Shown piece by piece: positions 15,526-24,686 of a stretch of DNA of 64,000 nt (position 1 is the stretch's first letter; each line of letters starts with the position of its first letter). The translations under genes and the position numbers were made by a program. A model generated the notes under the pieces. It saw only the letters and a list, made by a program, of their open reading frames with translations. It was not told the DNA's origin and ran no database searches. The DNA comes from Saprospiraceae bacterium (lineage in GTDB: Bacteria; Bacteroidota; Bacteroidia; Chitinophagales; Saprospiraceae), in contig JAHDGF010000002.1 in assembly GCA_020627785.1 (NCBI GenBank), positions 124,001 through 188,000 of the forward strand, in the 5' to 3' direction.

Positions 15526-18500
15526 ATGTTCAATGTATTAAAGAAGATATTCGGTACGAAATACGATCGAGATGTCAAAGAGTATAGCCCACGTGTTGCA
15601 ATTATTAATGAGCATTTTCAGAAACTTAAGAGTCTAAGTAACGATGAACTCAGAAATAAGACGATTCAATTTAGATCTAGAATTGCTGAGTATCTAGCAG
15701 AAATAGACGGGGAGATAAACACTTTAAAGGATCAGGCTGATGAAATGAAGGATGTTCTTAAAAAGGAATCCTTGTTTGAGCAAATAGATGAATTAAAGAA
15801 AGAACGAGATACAGAGTTAGAAAAAGTACTAAAAGAAATCCAACCAGAAGCTTTTGCTGTTGTGAAAGAAACTGCTAGGAGGTTCATGGAAAATACAGAA
15901 CTGAGAACTACTGTAACTGATCATGATAGAGAATTGGCCATTAAAAAGGATTACATTTCTATAGAAGGAAATGAAGTCGTGTGGCAAAACTCTTGGGTTG
16001 CTGCAGGTGGAGCGATTACTTGGAACATGCTACACTATGACGTTCAACTGATTGGTGGTATGGTTTTGCATGATGGTAAGATTGCCGAGATGCAAACAGG
16101 AGAAGGTAAGACATTGGTAGCTACTTTGCCAGCATATCTCAATGGTCTTTCCGGCTTGGGTGTTCATGTAATTACAGTGAATGATTACCTCGCACGAAGG
16201 GATTCAGAATGGGTTGCTCCTATTTTTGAATTTTTATTCTTGACCATTGATTGCATTGATAAGTATAAGCCTCATTCTGAAGGAAGAGTAAAAGCTTATA
16301 ATTGCGACATTACCTATGGAACAAATAATGAATTTGGATTTGATTATTTGAGAGATAATATGGTGAGGTCTGCCAATGAAAAAGTGCAAGGCAAACATCA
16401 TTTTGCAATGATTGATGAGGTGGATTCTGTTCTTATTGACGATGCAAGAACACCTTTAATCATTTCAGGACCTGTGTCTAAAGGTTCTGACGAACAAGAA
16501 TACATAGAGCTAAACCCGAAGGTTCAAAGATTAGTGAATGAGCAGAAAAAGTTGGCAACAGCTTATTTAGCAGAAGGTAAAAAGCTATTCAAGGAAGGAA
16601 AACATGGACATGAAGAAGGTGAAGCTGGTATGGCTTTATTAAGAGCTTTTAGAGCCCTTCCAAAATATAGACCGTTGATAAAATTTCTCAGTGAAGAAGG
16701 TGTCAAAGCAATGATGCAAAAAGCAGAGAATGTATATATGCAAGAACAATCTAAGAACATGCATATTGTGGATGCTCCATTATTGTTTACCATCGATGAG
16801 AAAAATCGGAATGTAGAATTAACTGAACTTGGTGGAGAGTTTCTCGCAAAAGGAGAAAACGATTCTTCCTTTTTTGTAATGCCAGATATTACACTGGAAA
16901 TGCAACAATTAGAAGAAAAGGAAAGTAGCACTGGACAGAAGTTTACTGAAGAGAGGGAAGCATTAATTACTGACTATAGTATTAAGTCTAGAAGACTACA
17001 TGCTGTGAGCCAATTATTGAAAGCATATGCTCTTTTTGAAAATAACGAAGAGTACGTTGTGATGGATGGTCAAGTGAAAATTGTAGATGAGCAGACGGGA
17101 AGGATGATGGAAGGAAGAAGATATTCCGACGGATTACACCAAGCAATTGAGGCAAAAGAAAATGTGAAAGTTGGAGATATAACGCAGACCTATGCAACTG
17201 TTACGCTTCAGAATTTTTTCAGAATGTATCACAAACTTACAGGGATGACTGGTACTGCAGAAACAGAGGCTGGTGAATTCTGGGAAATCTATAAATTGGA
17301 CGTGGTTGTTATTCCAACGAATAAACCAATTGTTAGGAATGATCAAGAAGATTTGGTGTACAAAACTGGCCGAGAGAAATTTAATGCAGTGATTGATGTA
17401 ATAGAGGATTTGACTTCAAAGGGTCGACCAGTATTGGTAGGTACAACTTCAGTAGATAACTCTGAAAAGTTAAGTCGGATGTTACAAATGAAGGGCATAA
17501 ATCACAATGTCCTTAATGCCAAGCAACACCAACGAGAAGCAGATATTGTAACCGAAGCTGGAAAGCCAGGGAGAGTTACCATTGCTACCAACATGGCTGG
17601 TAGAGGAACAGATATAAAGCTAAGCGATGAAGTAAAAGCAGCTGGCGGACTTGCAATCATAGCAACTGAACGCCATGATTCAAGAAGGGTAGATCGACAA
17701 TTAAGAGGTCGTGCTGGTAGACAGGGAGATCCTGGTTCTTCTCAGTTCTTTGTGTCTCTTGAGGACAAACTGATGAGACTTTTTAACTCGGAGCGTATTG
17801 CAAATGTGATGGACAAACTAGGCCATAAAGAGGGCGAAGTTATTCAACATTCTGCTGTTACTAAATCTATAGAACGTGCTCAGAAAAAAGTTGAAGAAAA
17901 CAACTTTGGTACAAGAAAAAGATTGCTTGATTATGATGATGTAATGAACATCCAAAGAGAAGCAATTTATACAAAGAGAAGTAATGCCTTATCAGGAGAT
18001 CGATTGAGCATTGATTTGTATAATATGTTTGCAGGACTTACTGAAGTTATAGTTGAGCAAACAAAACCTAGTGGTGATTTTGAATTTTTTAGAAATGAAT
18101 CTTTACGATTATTGGGAGTTGATCCTTCAATTAGTGAGGCTAATTTCTTAGAAGATTCGACGGAGAATGTAATTGAAGATTTTAAGAACCAAGTTTTATC
18201 TGTCTATGAGCAGAAGAGCCAACAGATGAAAGATGTTCTACTACCTATTATTAAAAAGGTGCACGAAAACGAAGGACATCGATATACTAGAATTGCCATC
18301 CCATATGTTTTAGAATCGGAGAAGAAATTAAACATCTCTGCTAACCTTCAGAAGGCAGTTGAAACAGAAGGTGCTTCTGTGATGAAGGATATCGAAATGG
18401 CTGTTGCACTTGCTTTGTTGGATGACAATTGGAAAGAGCATTTAAGATCAATGGATGAATTGAAGGACTCAGTTCAATCTGCGTCCTTTGAGCAAAAAGA

Positions 18501-18825
18501 TCCACTGGTAATTTATAAGAAGGAATCATTTGAATTGTTTCAGGATTTAGTTTACAATTTGAATGTAGATGTTTGCTCTTATTTACTGAAAGGTAAATTA
18601 TTATTGGCTGCGCCAGAAGAAGTTCAGGAAGCAAAAGCTGTGAAAACAGATTTTAGAAAGGTTCAGGCGAGTCGAGATGAACGTGTAAGAAAAGCTGCTG
18701 CCGCTGCTGCTGGTCAACAGAATCAGAAGCCAGAAACATTCAAGCGAGGAGAACAGAAAGTCAAACGAAATGATCCTTGTCCATGTGGAAGTGGGAAGAA
18801 ATTTAAACAGTGCCATGGGAAGTAA
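15526..18825 (+). CDS. secA: Preprotein translocase ATPase SecA
   Basis: The 1,099-residue motor drives Sec-dependent export. Visible elements are Walker A (MQTGEGKTLVATLP, near residue 187), the DEVDSVLIDDARTPLIISGP Walker B segment near residue 303, the NMAGRGTDIKL motif near residue 688 and the C-terminal zinc-binding tail NDPCPCGSGKKFKQCHGK. It is longer than the E. coli protein (901), as usual in Bacteroidota, where insertions enlarge the N-terminal half. Its own transcription unit begins after the rpoN terminator; the SPOR gene and rodA follow closely. Confidence 0.97.
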   Translation: MFNVLKKIFGTKYDRDVKEYSPRVAIINEHFQKLKSLSNDELRNKTIQFRSRIAEYLAEIDGEINTLKDQADEMKDVLKKESLFEQIDELKKERDTELEKVLKEIQPEAFAVVKETARRFMENTELRTTVTDHDRELAIKKDYISIEGNEVVWQNSWVAAGGAITWNMLHYDVQLIGGMVLHDGKIAEMQTGEGKTLVATLPAYLNGLSGLGVHVITVNDYLARRDSEWVAPIFEFLFLTIDCIDKYKPHSEGRVKAYNCDITYGTNNEFGFDYLRDNMVRSANEKVQGKHHFAMIDEVDSVLIDDARTPLIISGPVSKGSDEQEYIELNPKVQRLVNEQKKLATAYLAEGKKLFKEGKHGHEEGEAGMALLRAFRALPKYRPLIKFLSEEGVKAMMQKAENVYMQEQSKNMHIVDAPLLFTIDEKNRNVELTELGGEFLAKGENDSSFFVMPDITLEMQQLEEKESSTGQKFTEEREALITDYSIKSRRLHAVSQLLKAYALFENNEEYVVMDGQVKIVDEQTGRMMEGRRYSDGLHQAIEAKENVKVGDITQTYATVTLQNFFRMYHKLTGMTGTAETEAGEFWEIYKLDVVVIPTNKPIVRNDQEDLVYKTGREKFNAVIDVIEDLTSKGRPVLVGTTSVDNSEKLSRMLQMKGINHNVLNAKQHQREADIVTEAGKPGRVTIATNMAGRGTDIKLSDEVKAAGGLAIIATERHDSRRVDRQLRGRAGRQGDPGSSQFFVSLEDKLMRLFNSERIANVMDKLGHKEGEVIQHSAVTKSIERAQKKVEENNFGTRKRLLDYDDVMNIQREAIYTKRSNALSGDRLSIDLYNMFAGLTEVIVEQTKPSGDFEFFRNESLRLLGVDPSISEANFLEDSTENVIEDFKNQVLSVYEQKSQQMKDVLLPIIKKVHENEGHRYTRIAIPYVLESEKKLNISANLQKAVETEGASVMKDIEMAVALALLDDNWKEHLRSMDELKDSVQSASFEQKDPLVIYKKESFELFQDLVYNLNVDVCSYLLKGKLLLAAPEEVQEAKAVKTDFRKVQASRDERVRKAAAAAAGQQNQKPETFKRGEQKVKRNDPCPCGSGKKFKQCHGK

Positions 18826-18851
18826 TTCAGGCACCTAATAAAACACCTAAG

Positions 18852-19238
18852 ATGAAGTACTTATATTTTTGCCTTTTCTCAATTTTGTGTTTGTCTCTTA
18901 ATGCGCAAGTAACTTTACAAGAGGAACAAGAGATCTCAAATTTTATGAGTAAATACTCAGAAAAGAATGATCAATCTAGTAGTGTAAAAGCATGGAAAAT
19001 ACAAATCATTACAACGAATGAAAGGAGAGATATGGAAAAAGCAATTTCAGAATTTCATCAATATTTTCCAGATTACGAAACGAATTGGTTTCATGAAAAT
19101 CCATACTATAAAGTAAAAGTTGGGGCGTTCGAAACTAAAGAAGATTTATTCGCTTTTTTATTGGCAGTCAAGCAGTATTTTCCTGGAGCAATCCCAGTAG
19201 TTGATGATATAGAAAAGTCAGAACTTGTCAAACCGTAG
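18852..19238 (+). CDS. Small exported SPOR-like protein
   Basis: I start it at 18852, where MKYLYFCLFSILCLSLNAQ forms a signal peptide; an upstream in-frame ATG (18810) overlaps secA and would spoil it. The 128-residue product has a SPOR-like C-terminal half: VKAWKIQIITTNERRDMEKAI, then YYKVKVGAFETKEDLFAFLLAVKQYFPGAIPVVDDI, the beta-alpha-beta pattern with KV(R)VG and a final VxD. SPOR domains bind denuded glycan strands of peptidoglycan at division or remodelling sites, which fits the overlap with rodA. Assignment rests on pattern only. Confidence 0.68.
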   Translation: MKYLYFCLFSILCLSLNAQVTLQEEQEISNFMSKYSEKNDQSSSVKAWKIQIITTNERRDMEKAISEFHQYFPDYETNWFHENPYYKVKVGAFETKEDLFAFLLAVKQYFPGAIPVVDDIEKSELVKP

Positions 19239-20637
19239 TATCAATTCAAGGAGGCTTTCAAAAAGCATAGATATTCCCGCCTTCTTTAGTTTTTTTGCAT
19301 TGTTAACCATAGGATGGTTAACCTTATTTGCTACGGTATATCAAGGAGGTGGAATTCAAGAGGTTTTCAGCATATCGACGGAAATTGGCAAACAAACTAT
19401 TTGGCTAGGATTGAGTATTGTTGCTTTCATTGCAACCTTTAGTATTGATTGGAAATTTTGGAGCAGCTTTGCTTATGTGTTTTATGGGATTTCTGTATTA
19501 CTCTTAGTCATAGTTTTAATATTAGGAGTCGAGGTTAAAGGAGCCAAGTCTTGGTTTATTATTTCTGGATATTCATTCCAACCATCTGAGTTAGCAAAAC
19601 TCGGAACCTGCTTGGCCGTCGCTTCACTTTTTGGTTCTACTCAATTAAATTTAAAAAACGATAAACACTTATTATTAGGCTTGGGTCTAGTAGGTCTGCC
19701 TGTGTTTTTAATATTGTTACAACCTGATGCGGGGTCGGCTATTATTTTTTCTTCTTTCCTTTTTCTCTTTTATCGCGCTGGCGCAAATGCAGTATACTAT
19801 GTATTGAGTTTCTCTTTTGTGTCAATCGTAATTCTAACATTGATATTTGGTTACTTACCAGTCATTATGATTATTCTAATTGCAGCAATAGGAGTACTAT
19901 TGCTTTCAATTAACAATGACTTTAAGTATGTAGCAAATTTTTTGTTGGTTGTTTTGGCCTCTTATGTTTTCAATAAATTTGGATACACTAATTTTGTCTT
20001 CTTTGGTCTTTCTGTTTTATTAATAGGATTAATTGCATATACCATTCGTGAGAATAAGGTTCGATTTTTATCCATAACGATAATATCTTCCATAATTTCC
20101 ACAATCATTTCCTTAGCTACCCAATGGTCATTTACTAATGTCCTTAAACCTCATCAACAAGACCGATTAAATGTTTGGTTGAGACCAGATCTTTGTGATC
20201 CAAGGGGATCATTATATAATATTATACAATCTAAAACTGCAATAGGATCTGGAGGACTTACGGGATCAGGATTTCTAGAAGGTGCTATGACGAAATTGAA
20301 CTTTGTTCCAGAACAGACAACCGATTTTATTTTTTGTACGATAGGAGAAGAGCAAGGGTTTTTGGGAGTAATGAGTGTCATCGTTTTGTTTATGTTATTA
20401 TTGTATCGTACAATCTTAATGGCAGAAAGAAACCGATTGGATTTTATTAGATACTACATGTATGGAGTAATTGGCTTTTTGTTTCTTCATGTTTTTATAA
20501 ACATTGGTATGACTTTAGGAATTATGCCAGTGATAGGAATTCCACTGCCTTTTATGAGTAAGGGTGGTTCTTCTTTGTTAGTTTTCTGTATCATGTTTGG
20601 TATATTATTCAAAATGGATTTAGTGAGGAATAGATGA
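19225..20637 (+). CDS. rodA: RodA-type peptidoglycan polymerase (SEDS family), TTG start
   Basis: The 470-residue SEDS membrane protein polymerises lipid II for cell elongation together with a class B PBP. Family marks are FQPSELAKLG (near residue 115), LLQPDAGSAIIF (near 170), DFIFCTIGEEQGFLG (near 372) and the terminal GIPLPFMSKGGSSLL. The N-terminus SKSIDIPAFFSFFALLTIGWLTLFATVY matches RodA more than FtsW. No ATG fits; the reading opens with TTG at 19225 and overlaps the SPOR gene by 14 bases. Its stop overlaps the tgt start (ATGA). Confidence 0.93.
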   Translation: MSNRSINSRRLSKSIDIPAFFSFFALLTIGWLTLFATVYQGGGIQEVFSISTEIGKQTIWLGLSIVAFIATFSIDWKFWSSFAYVFYGISVLLLVIVLILGVEVKGAKSWFIISGYSFQPSELAKLGTCLAVASLFGSTQLNLKNDKHLLLGLGLVGLPVFLILLQPDAGSAIIFSSFLFLFYRAGANAVYYVLSFSFVSIVILTLIFGYLPVIMIILIAAIGVLLLSINNDFKYVANFLLVVLASYVFNKFGYTNFVFFGLSVLLIGLIAYTIRENKVRFLSITIISSIISTIISLATQWSFTNVLKPHQQDRLNVWLRPDLCDPRGSLYNIIQSKTAIGSGGLTGSGFLEGAMTKLNFVPEQTTDFIFCTIGEEQGFLGVMSVIVLFMLLLYRTILMAERNRLDFIRYYMYGVIGFLFLHVFINIGMTLGIMPVIGIPLPFMSKGGSSLLVFCIMFGILFKMDLVRNR

Positions 20638-21767
20638 TAGAATTTAATGTTGAAAAGTTAGATAACAAAAGTTCAGCAAGAGCAGGACTTTTAAAGACAG
20701 ATCACGGGAATATCAAAACGCCCATTTTTATGCCCGTGGGCACTCAGGCAACGGTCAAGGGTATTCACCAATCGGAATTAAAGAGTGACATTAATGCTCA
20801 AATAATTTTAGGGAATACCTATCACTTATATTTAAGACCGGGCACAGAGATTTTAGAAGGTGCTGGTGGTCTGCATAAATTTATGGGTTGGGATTTACCG
20901 ATGTTGACTGATAGTGGGGGTTACCAAGTTTACTCCCTTAGTGGACGTCGTAAGTTGAAAGAGGAGGGTGCAACTTTTGCATCACATATTGATGGGAGCA
21001 AACATTTATTTACTCCAGAAGGAGTGATGAATATCCAACGTCAGATAGGTGCTGATATCATCATGGCATTTGATGAGTGCACGCCTTATCCATGCGATAA
21101 AAGATATGCTACTAATTCAATGCATCTTACCCATCGATGGTTGGATAGATGTTTTGAAGAATTTTATGCAACGGAACCCTTGTATGGTTATGATCAAGTT
21201 TTGGTACCTATTGTTCAAGGATCGGTATATCCAGATTTGCGAAAGCGATCGGCAGAATACATTGCAAAAAAAGCGTGTGAAATTTATGCCATCGGAGGGC
21301 TATCTGTAGGAGAACCTCATGAGGACTTGTATGCAATGACAGAATTGTGTTGCGGAATACTACCAAAAGACAAGGCTCGTTATTTAATGGGAGTTGGTTT
21401 ACCTGAAAATATTCTTGAATCAATTGCTGCCGGTATAGACATGTTTGATTGTGTATTGCCATCGCGAAATGCTAGACATGGATTATTATATACGAGTAGG
21501 GGAGTGATTAATATTAAGAATCAAAAGTGGAAGGCAGATTATAGTCCGATCGATGAAGAAAGTACTGCCGAAACATCTCGCAAACACACCAAGGCCTACT
21601 TAAGGCACTTGTTTCAAGTCAAGGAATTATTAGCTGGTCAGTTGGCTACCTTGCATAACTTATCATTTTATTTGTGGTTGGTTAATACAGCAAGAGAAAA
21701 AATTATTGAGGGAACATTCACAGAATGGAAATCAGAACTTCTACCTAAATTAAGCATCAGGTTATAA
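20634..21767 (+). CDS. tgt: tRNA-guanine transglycosylase
   Basis: The 377-residue TIM-barrel enzyme exchanges guanine-34 for the queuosine precursor in tRNAs with GUN anticodons. Both catalytic aspartates are visible: LTDSGGYQVYSL (about residues 91-102) and FDCVLPSRNARHG (near residue 270). The bacterial zinc ligands (CxCxxC...H) are not obvious: the segment after INIKNQKWKADYSPIDEE lacks the usual cysteines, which merits note. It overlaps rodA by four bases and is followed after one base by lptG. Confidence 0.93.
   Translation: MIEFNVEKLDNKSSARAGLLKTDHGNIKTPIFMPVGTQATVKGIHQSELKSDINAQIILGNTYHLYLRPGTEILEGAGGLHKFMGWDLPMLTDSGGYQVYSLSGRRKLKEEGATFASHIDGSKHLFTPEGVMNIQRQIGADIIMAFDECTPYPCDKRYATNSMHLTHRWLDRCFEEFYATEPLYGYDQVLVPIVQGSVYPDLRKRSAEYIAKKACEIYAIGGLSVGEPHEDLYAMTELCCGILPKDKARYLMGVGLPENILESIAAGIDMFDCVLPSRNARHGLLYTSRGVINIKNQKWKADYSPIDEESTAETSRKHTKAYLRHLFQVKELLAGQLATLHNLSFYLWLVNTAREKIIEGTFTEWKSELLPKLSIRL
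21236..21246 (-). repeat. Iterated motif TTTGCGAAAGC, copy 2
   Basis: Exact copy inside tgt, preceded by A so the 12-mer is also complete. Here it again encodes Leu-Arg-Lys. Confidence 0.8.
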
Positions 21768-21768
21768 G

Positions 21769-22854
21769 TTGAATAAAATAGATAAATATATTCTCAAGAA
21801 GTTTTTAAGCACCTTCTTTTTTACTGTAATCCTAATTACAATGGTTGCTATTGTGATTGATTTTAGTGATCGAGCAGATAAGTTTATCAGTCAAGAAATT
21901 CCTTTTCGGGAAATTATGGTAGATTATTATTTAAATTTTATTCCTTGGATTAATGGTTTGCTGTGGCCATTGTTCTCCTTAATTGCTGTTATCTTTTTTA
22001 CCTCAAGGATGGCTAAGAATACTGAGATAGTGGCCATCCTAAGTGCAGGAGTTAGTTACCTGAGATTTTTAAGACCATACCTTATTGGTAGTATGGTAAT
22101 TGCTGGTTTATTGTGGATAGGAAGTAATTTCATAATTCCAAAGAGCAACAAAACCAAAACAGAGTTTGAACATAAGTATATTTCAAAGCATAAGGTTAAG
22201 TCTCTTGGGAATGATATACATCTTTTTGTAGCTCCTCAAGAGAAGATTTATTTACGATACTTTAGAAAGGTCGACACGACTGGTACTTCATTTCGTTTTG
22301 AAAAATTTGACGATGAAGAATTAAGATATGTACTTAAGGCAAGTAAGATTTCATTAAAAGAGTTTCCAAATGTTTGGACGCTGACTGATTTTGAAAAGAG
22401 AACTTTTAAAGGATTAAATGAAAGTATATTATTGGCTAAAGGTAAGACCATGGATACTACGCTTAATCTTCGACCGAGTGACTTTATAAATAATGAAAAA
22501 GATATGTTGACCATGACTACTCCTCAATTACGTCATGTAGTTAAAAGAAATGAAGAAAGAGGATTAGGTGCTTCAAGCAAATATCTCATAGAAATACATA
22601 AACGAAGTTCAGATCCAGTGACTGTGATTATTCTAACTCTAATTGGAGTTTCAGTGGCATCTAGGAAGTCTAGGGGCGGTATGGGCTTAAATTTAGCTAT
22701 TGGAATAGTTACTGGCGCCATCTTCGTTGTGCTCTCCAGGTTCTCCGAAACATTCATACATAATCTGAACTTCCCCGCCAGTATTGGGGTTTGGATCCCC
22801 AACATGCTATTTGGCCTCATCGCCGTGTATCTTTTGACTAAGGCCCAAAAGTAA
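21769..22854 (+). CDS. lptG: LptF/LptG-family permease of lipopolysaccharide export, TTG start
   Basis: The 361-residue YjgP/YjgQ-family protein starts with TTG: LNKIDKYILKKFLSTFFFTVILITMVAIVIDF, which matches the first helix of LptG. Three N-terminal helices, a periplasmic beta-jellyroll (about residues 125-265) and three C-terminal helices make the usual layout. It forms the transmembrane part of the LptB2FG ABC transporter that extracts LPS from the inner membrane. The last 150 bases use more C- and G-rich codons than the rest of the gene. Its stop lies directly before the first 18-bp repeat. Confidence 0.88.
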   Translation: MNKIDKYILKKFLSTFFFTVILITMVAIVIDFSDRADKFISQEIPFREIMVDYYLNFIPWINGLLWPLFSLIAVIFFTSRMAKNTEIVAILSAGVSYLRFLRPYLIGSMVIAGLLWIGSNFIIPKSNKTKTEFEHKYISKHKVKSLGNDIHLFVAPQEKIYLRYFRKVDTTGTSFRFEKFDDEELRYVLKASKISLKEFPNVWTLTDFEKRTFKGLNESILLAKGKTMDTTLNLRPSDFINNEKDMLTMTTPQLRHVVKRNEERGLGASSKYLIEIHKRSSDPVTVIILTLIGVSVASRKSRGGMGLNLAIGIVTGAIFVVLSRFSETFIHNLNFPASIGVWIPNMLFGLIAVYLLTKAQK

Positions 22855-22872
22855 TTTCAATTATTTTTGAAA
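22855..22872 (+). repeat. 18-bp direct repeat, left copy
   Basis: TTTCAATTATTTTTGAAA occurs here and identically at 22992-23009. It is an imperfect palindrome (TTTCAA...TTGAAA) and contains TATTTTTG, a -7 element match. Confidence 0.75.
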
Positions 22873-22912
22873 ATTAATTTTCTTGTTTAGTTTAGTTAAG
22901 TAACTGATAATC

Positions 22913-22990
22913 ATGAGTTTATGGTTTTTCACTTGGTTGGCTATTGCTAACCTATGGATTTTGTTTAAGCAAAATTTGGATTTTGTTTAA
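22913..22990 (+). CDS. Possible 25-residue tryptophan-rich small ORF
   Basis: ATG at 22913 opens a 25-codon frame ending TAA at 22988-22990. It encodes a hydrophobic peptide starting MSLWFFTWLAIANLWILF and carrying three tryptophans in that span. It lies between the two 18-bp repeats, upstream of the ECF sigma gene, and overlaps the sigma gene's -33 region. Coding status is uncertain; it could be a leader or membrane micropeptide, or chance. Confidence 0.25.
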   Translation: MSLWFFTWLAIANLWILFKQNLDFV

Positions 22991-23006
22991 CTTTCAATTA
23001 TTTTTG
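22976..23006 (+). promoter_or_regulatory. Promoter of the ECF sigma gene
   Basis: TTG at 22976-22978, a 20-base spacer and TATTTTTG at 22999-23006 match the Bacteroidota -33/-7 promoter exactly. The start codon lies 20 bases beyond, so the leader would be about 13 bases. Confidence 0.65.
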
Positions 23007-23009
23007 AAA
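22992..23009 (+). repeat. 18-bp direct repeat, right copy, over the sigma promoter
   Basis: Identical to 22855-22872, 137 bases downstream of it. It covers the -7 element, so it could be an operator as well as a promoter. Confidence 0.75.
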
Positions 23010-23025
23010 GTACAAACAAGAAGAT

Positions 23026-23565
23026 ATGTCGACATTAGAATTTAACAATCAATTGTTCTCCCTGAATTCCTCATTAAATGCGTTTGCATATAATCTGACG
23101 AAGAATTCTCAAGAAGCTCAAGATTTATATCAGGAGACTGCTTTCAGAGCTATTTCTAACAGGGAAAAGTTCAACCCTGGCACAAATTTTAAGGCATGGA
23201 TGTTTACCATAATGAAAAACATCTTTATCAATCAATACAGAAAAAAGCAAAAAGCAAATACTGTAATTGATAAGACTGAGAATTTATTTTATTTAAATTC
23301 TGGTAAGAATGTAATACGCAATGAAGCAGATACAAACATTGCATTAAAAGAATTACATCAAATGATTGATGATATGGATGACTCTTTAAAAATTCCATTT
23401 CAGCTTCATTATGACGGGTTTAAATATCAAGAAATTTCAGAAAAATTGGATCTTCCTTTAGGAACTGTAAAGAGTAGAATCTTTTTTGCGAGGAAGGCCT
23501 TGAAGCAAAAAATTAAAAACCTGTATGGTGATTATCACACCATAAGGATGAGTTTGACAGCTTAG
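23026..23565 (+). CDS. ECF-type RNA polymerase sigma factor
   Basis: The 179-residue protein has sigma region 2 (LNAFAYNLTKNSQEAQDLYQETAFRAISNREKFNPGTNFKAWMFTIMKNIFINQYRK, about residues 17-72) and region 4 with an HTH (FQLHYDGFKYQEISEKLDLPLGTVKSRIFFARKAL). This wording is that of a sigma factor widely conserved in Bacteroidota and encoded without an anti-sigma gene; none is adjacent here either. It probably controls a stress or envelope regulon, but its targets are not visible. It has its own promoter, an 18-bp repeat pair upstream and a terminator downstream. Confidence 0.93.
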   Translation: MSTLEFNNQLFSLNSSLNAFAYNLTKNSQEAQDLYQETAFRAISNREKFNPGTNFKAWMFTIMKNIFINQYRKKQKANTVIDKTENLFYLNSGKNVIRNEADTNIALKELHQMIDDMDDSLKIPFQLHYDGFKYQEISEKLDLPLGTVKSRIFFARKALKQKIKNLYGDYHTIRMSLTA

Positions 23566-23589
23566 ATAAATATTGAATAAATATTAAAG

Positions 23590-23620
23590 GAGATGTGATT
23601 AATTTCACATCTCTTTTTCT
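23590..23620 (+). terminator. Rho-independent terminator after the sigma gene
   Basis: GAGATGTGA at 23590-23598 pairs with TCACATCTC at 23605-23613 around a six-base loop, followed by a T-rich tract that runs up to the mutY start at 23624. Confidence 0.85.
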
Positions 23621-23623
23621 TTT

Positions 23624-24682
23624 ATGGAACCTAAATATTTCACTCAACAATTACTTAAATGGCATAAGGCTAATCCTCGACCGATGCCTTGGCTAGGCCT
23701 CACTGATCCTTATAAGATTTGGGTTTCAGAAATTATACTTCAGCAAACAAGAGTGCAACAAGGTTGGAATTATTATTTAGCGTTTGTTGAAACGTTTCCA
23801 ACCATTCAATCATTGGCTGAATCATCAGAGGATCTTGTATTAAAGCACTGGGAAGGTTTAGGCTATTATAGTCGGGCCAGAAATATACATAAGGCCGCTA
23901 ATCAAATTATGGAAAATCATGCGGGTGTATTTCCAGAAGATTACGAAGAAATTATTTCTTTACCTGGGATTGGTCCTTATACCGCTGCGGCAATAGCAAG
24001 CTTTGCTTTTGGTCAAAAAAGACCTGTTGTTGATGGCAACGTCTTAAGAATTGTCTCCCGATATTGTCACATAGATGAGGACCTGTCCAAGGTAAAAGGG
24101 AAAAAGAAAATTCTTGTTTTCTTGACCGAGGCCATGTCATTTACAAAAGATGCAGCAGCCTTCAATCAAGCCATCATGAATTTTGGAGCCTTGCAGTGCA
24201 TTCCCTCTAATCCTAATTGTGGAATATGCAAAATGAGTAAAAAATGTAAAGCTCTGCTTAATGACCAAGTTTCTTATTTGCCTCGAGCGAAAACAAAAAT
24301 TAAAAAGAAAAAAAGATATTTTACCTATCTCGATATAGTTGACCTTCAAGGAAATCGAGTCATAAATAGAAGAAAGGAAAAAGATATTTGGCAAGGGTTG
24401 TATGAGTTGATTTTAAACGAAACTGAAAAGGAATGGAAGCCAAATCTTGAGAAAATTTCAGGATTTTTAACTGAAAATGAGATTCATTGGAAGGGAACTC
24501 TTGGGCTTTCCAATCGTTTAAAAACTAGAAGAATTTTATCACATCAACTCATAAATGCTGAAATTATTACGCTTCGTTGTGATAAAATTCAATATAAAGG
24601 GACAAAATTTCAAATAGCGAATAGGCTAAAAGGATTTGCTTTCCCAAAATTATTAGAATTATATTTGCAAACTAACTTATAG
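23624..24682 (+). CDS. mutY: A/G-specific adenine glycosylase
   Basis: The 352-residue base-excision enzyme removes adenine opposite 8-oxoguanine. Catalytic E36 lies in SEIILQQTRVQQ, the helix-hairpin-helix is LPGIGPYTAAAI (about 113-124), and D137 is in VVDGNVLRI. The 4Fe-4S ligands C192, C199, C202 and C208 keep the C-x6-C-x2-C-x5-C spacing. A NUDIX-like C-domain for 8-oxoG recognition follows. It begins the conserved mutY-ssb-gldE-gldD cluster, with ssb four bases downstream. Confidence 0.96.
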   Translation: MEPKYFTQQLLKWHKANPRPMPWLGLTDPYKIWVSEIILQQTRVQQGWNYYLAFVETFPTIQSLAESSEDLVLKHWEGLGYYSRARNIHKAANQIMENHAGVFPEDYEEIISLPGIGPYTAAAIASFAFGQKRPVVDGNVLRIVSRYCHIDEDLSKVKGKKKILVFLTEAMSFTKDAAAFNQAIMNFGALQCIPSNPNCGICKMSKKCKALLNDQVSYLPRAKTKIKKKKRYFTYLDIVDLQGNRVINRRKEKDIWQGLYELILNETEKEWKPNLEKISGFLTENEIHWKGTLGLSNRLKTRRILSHQLINAEIITLRCDKIQYKGTKFQIANRLKGFAFPKLLELYLQTNL

Positions 24683-24686
24683 ATTT

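Noticed and set aside
15590-15595. CACGTG near the secA start as a parS
   Set aside because: Flanking bases do not fit the palindrome.
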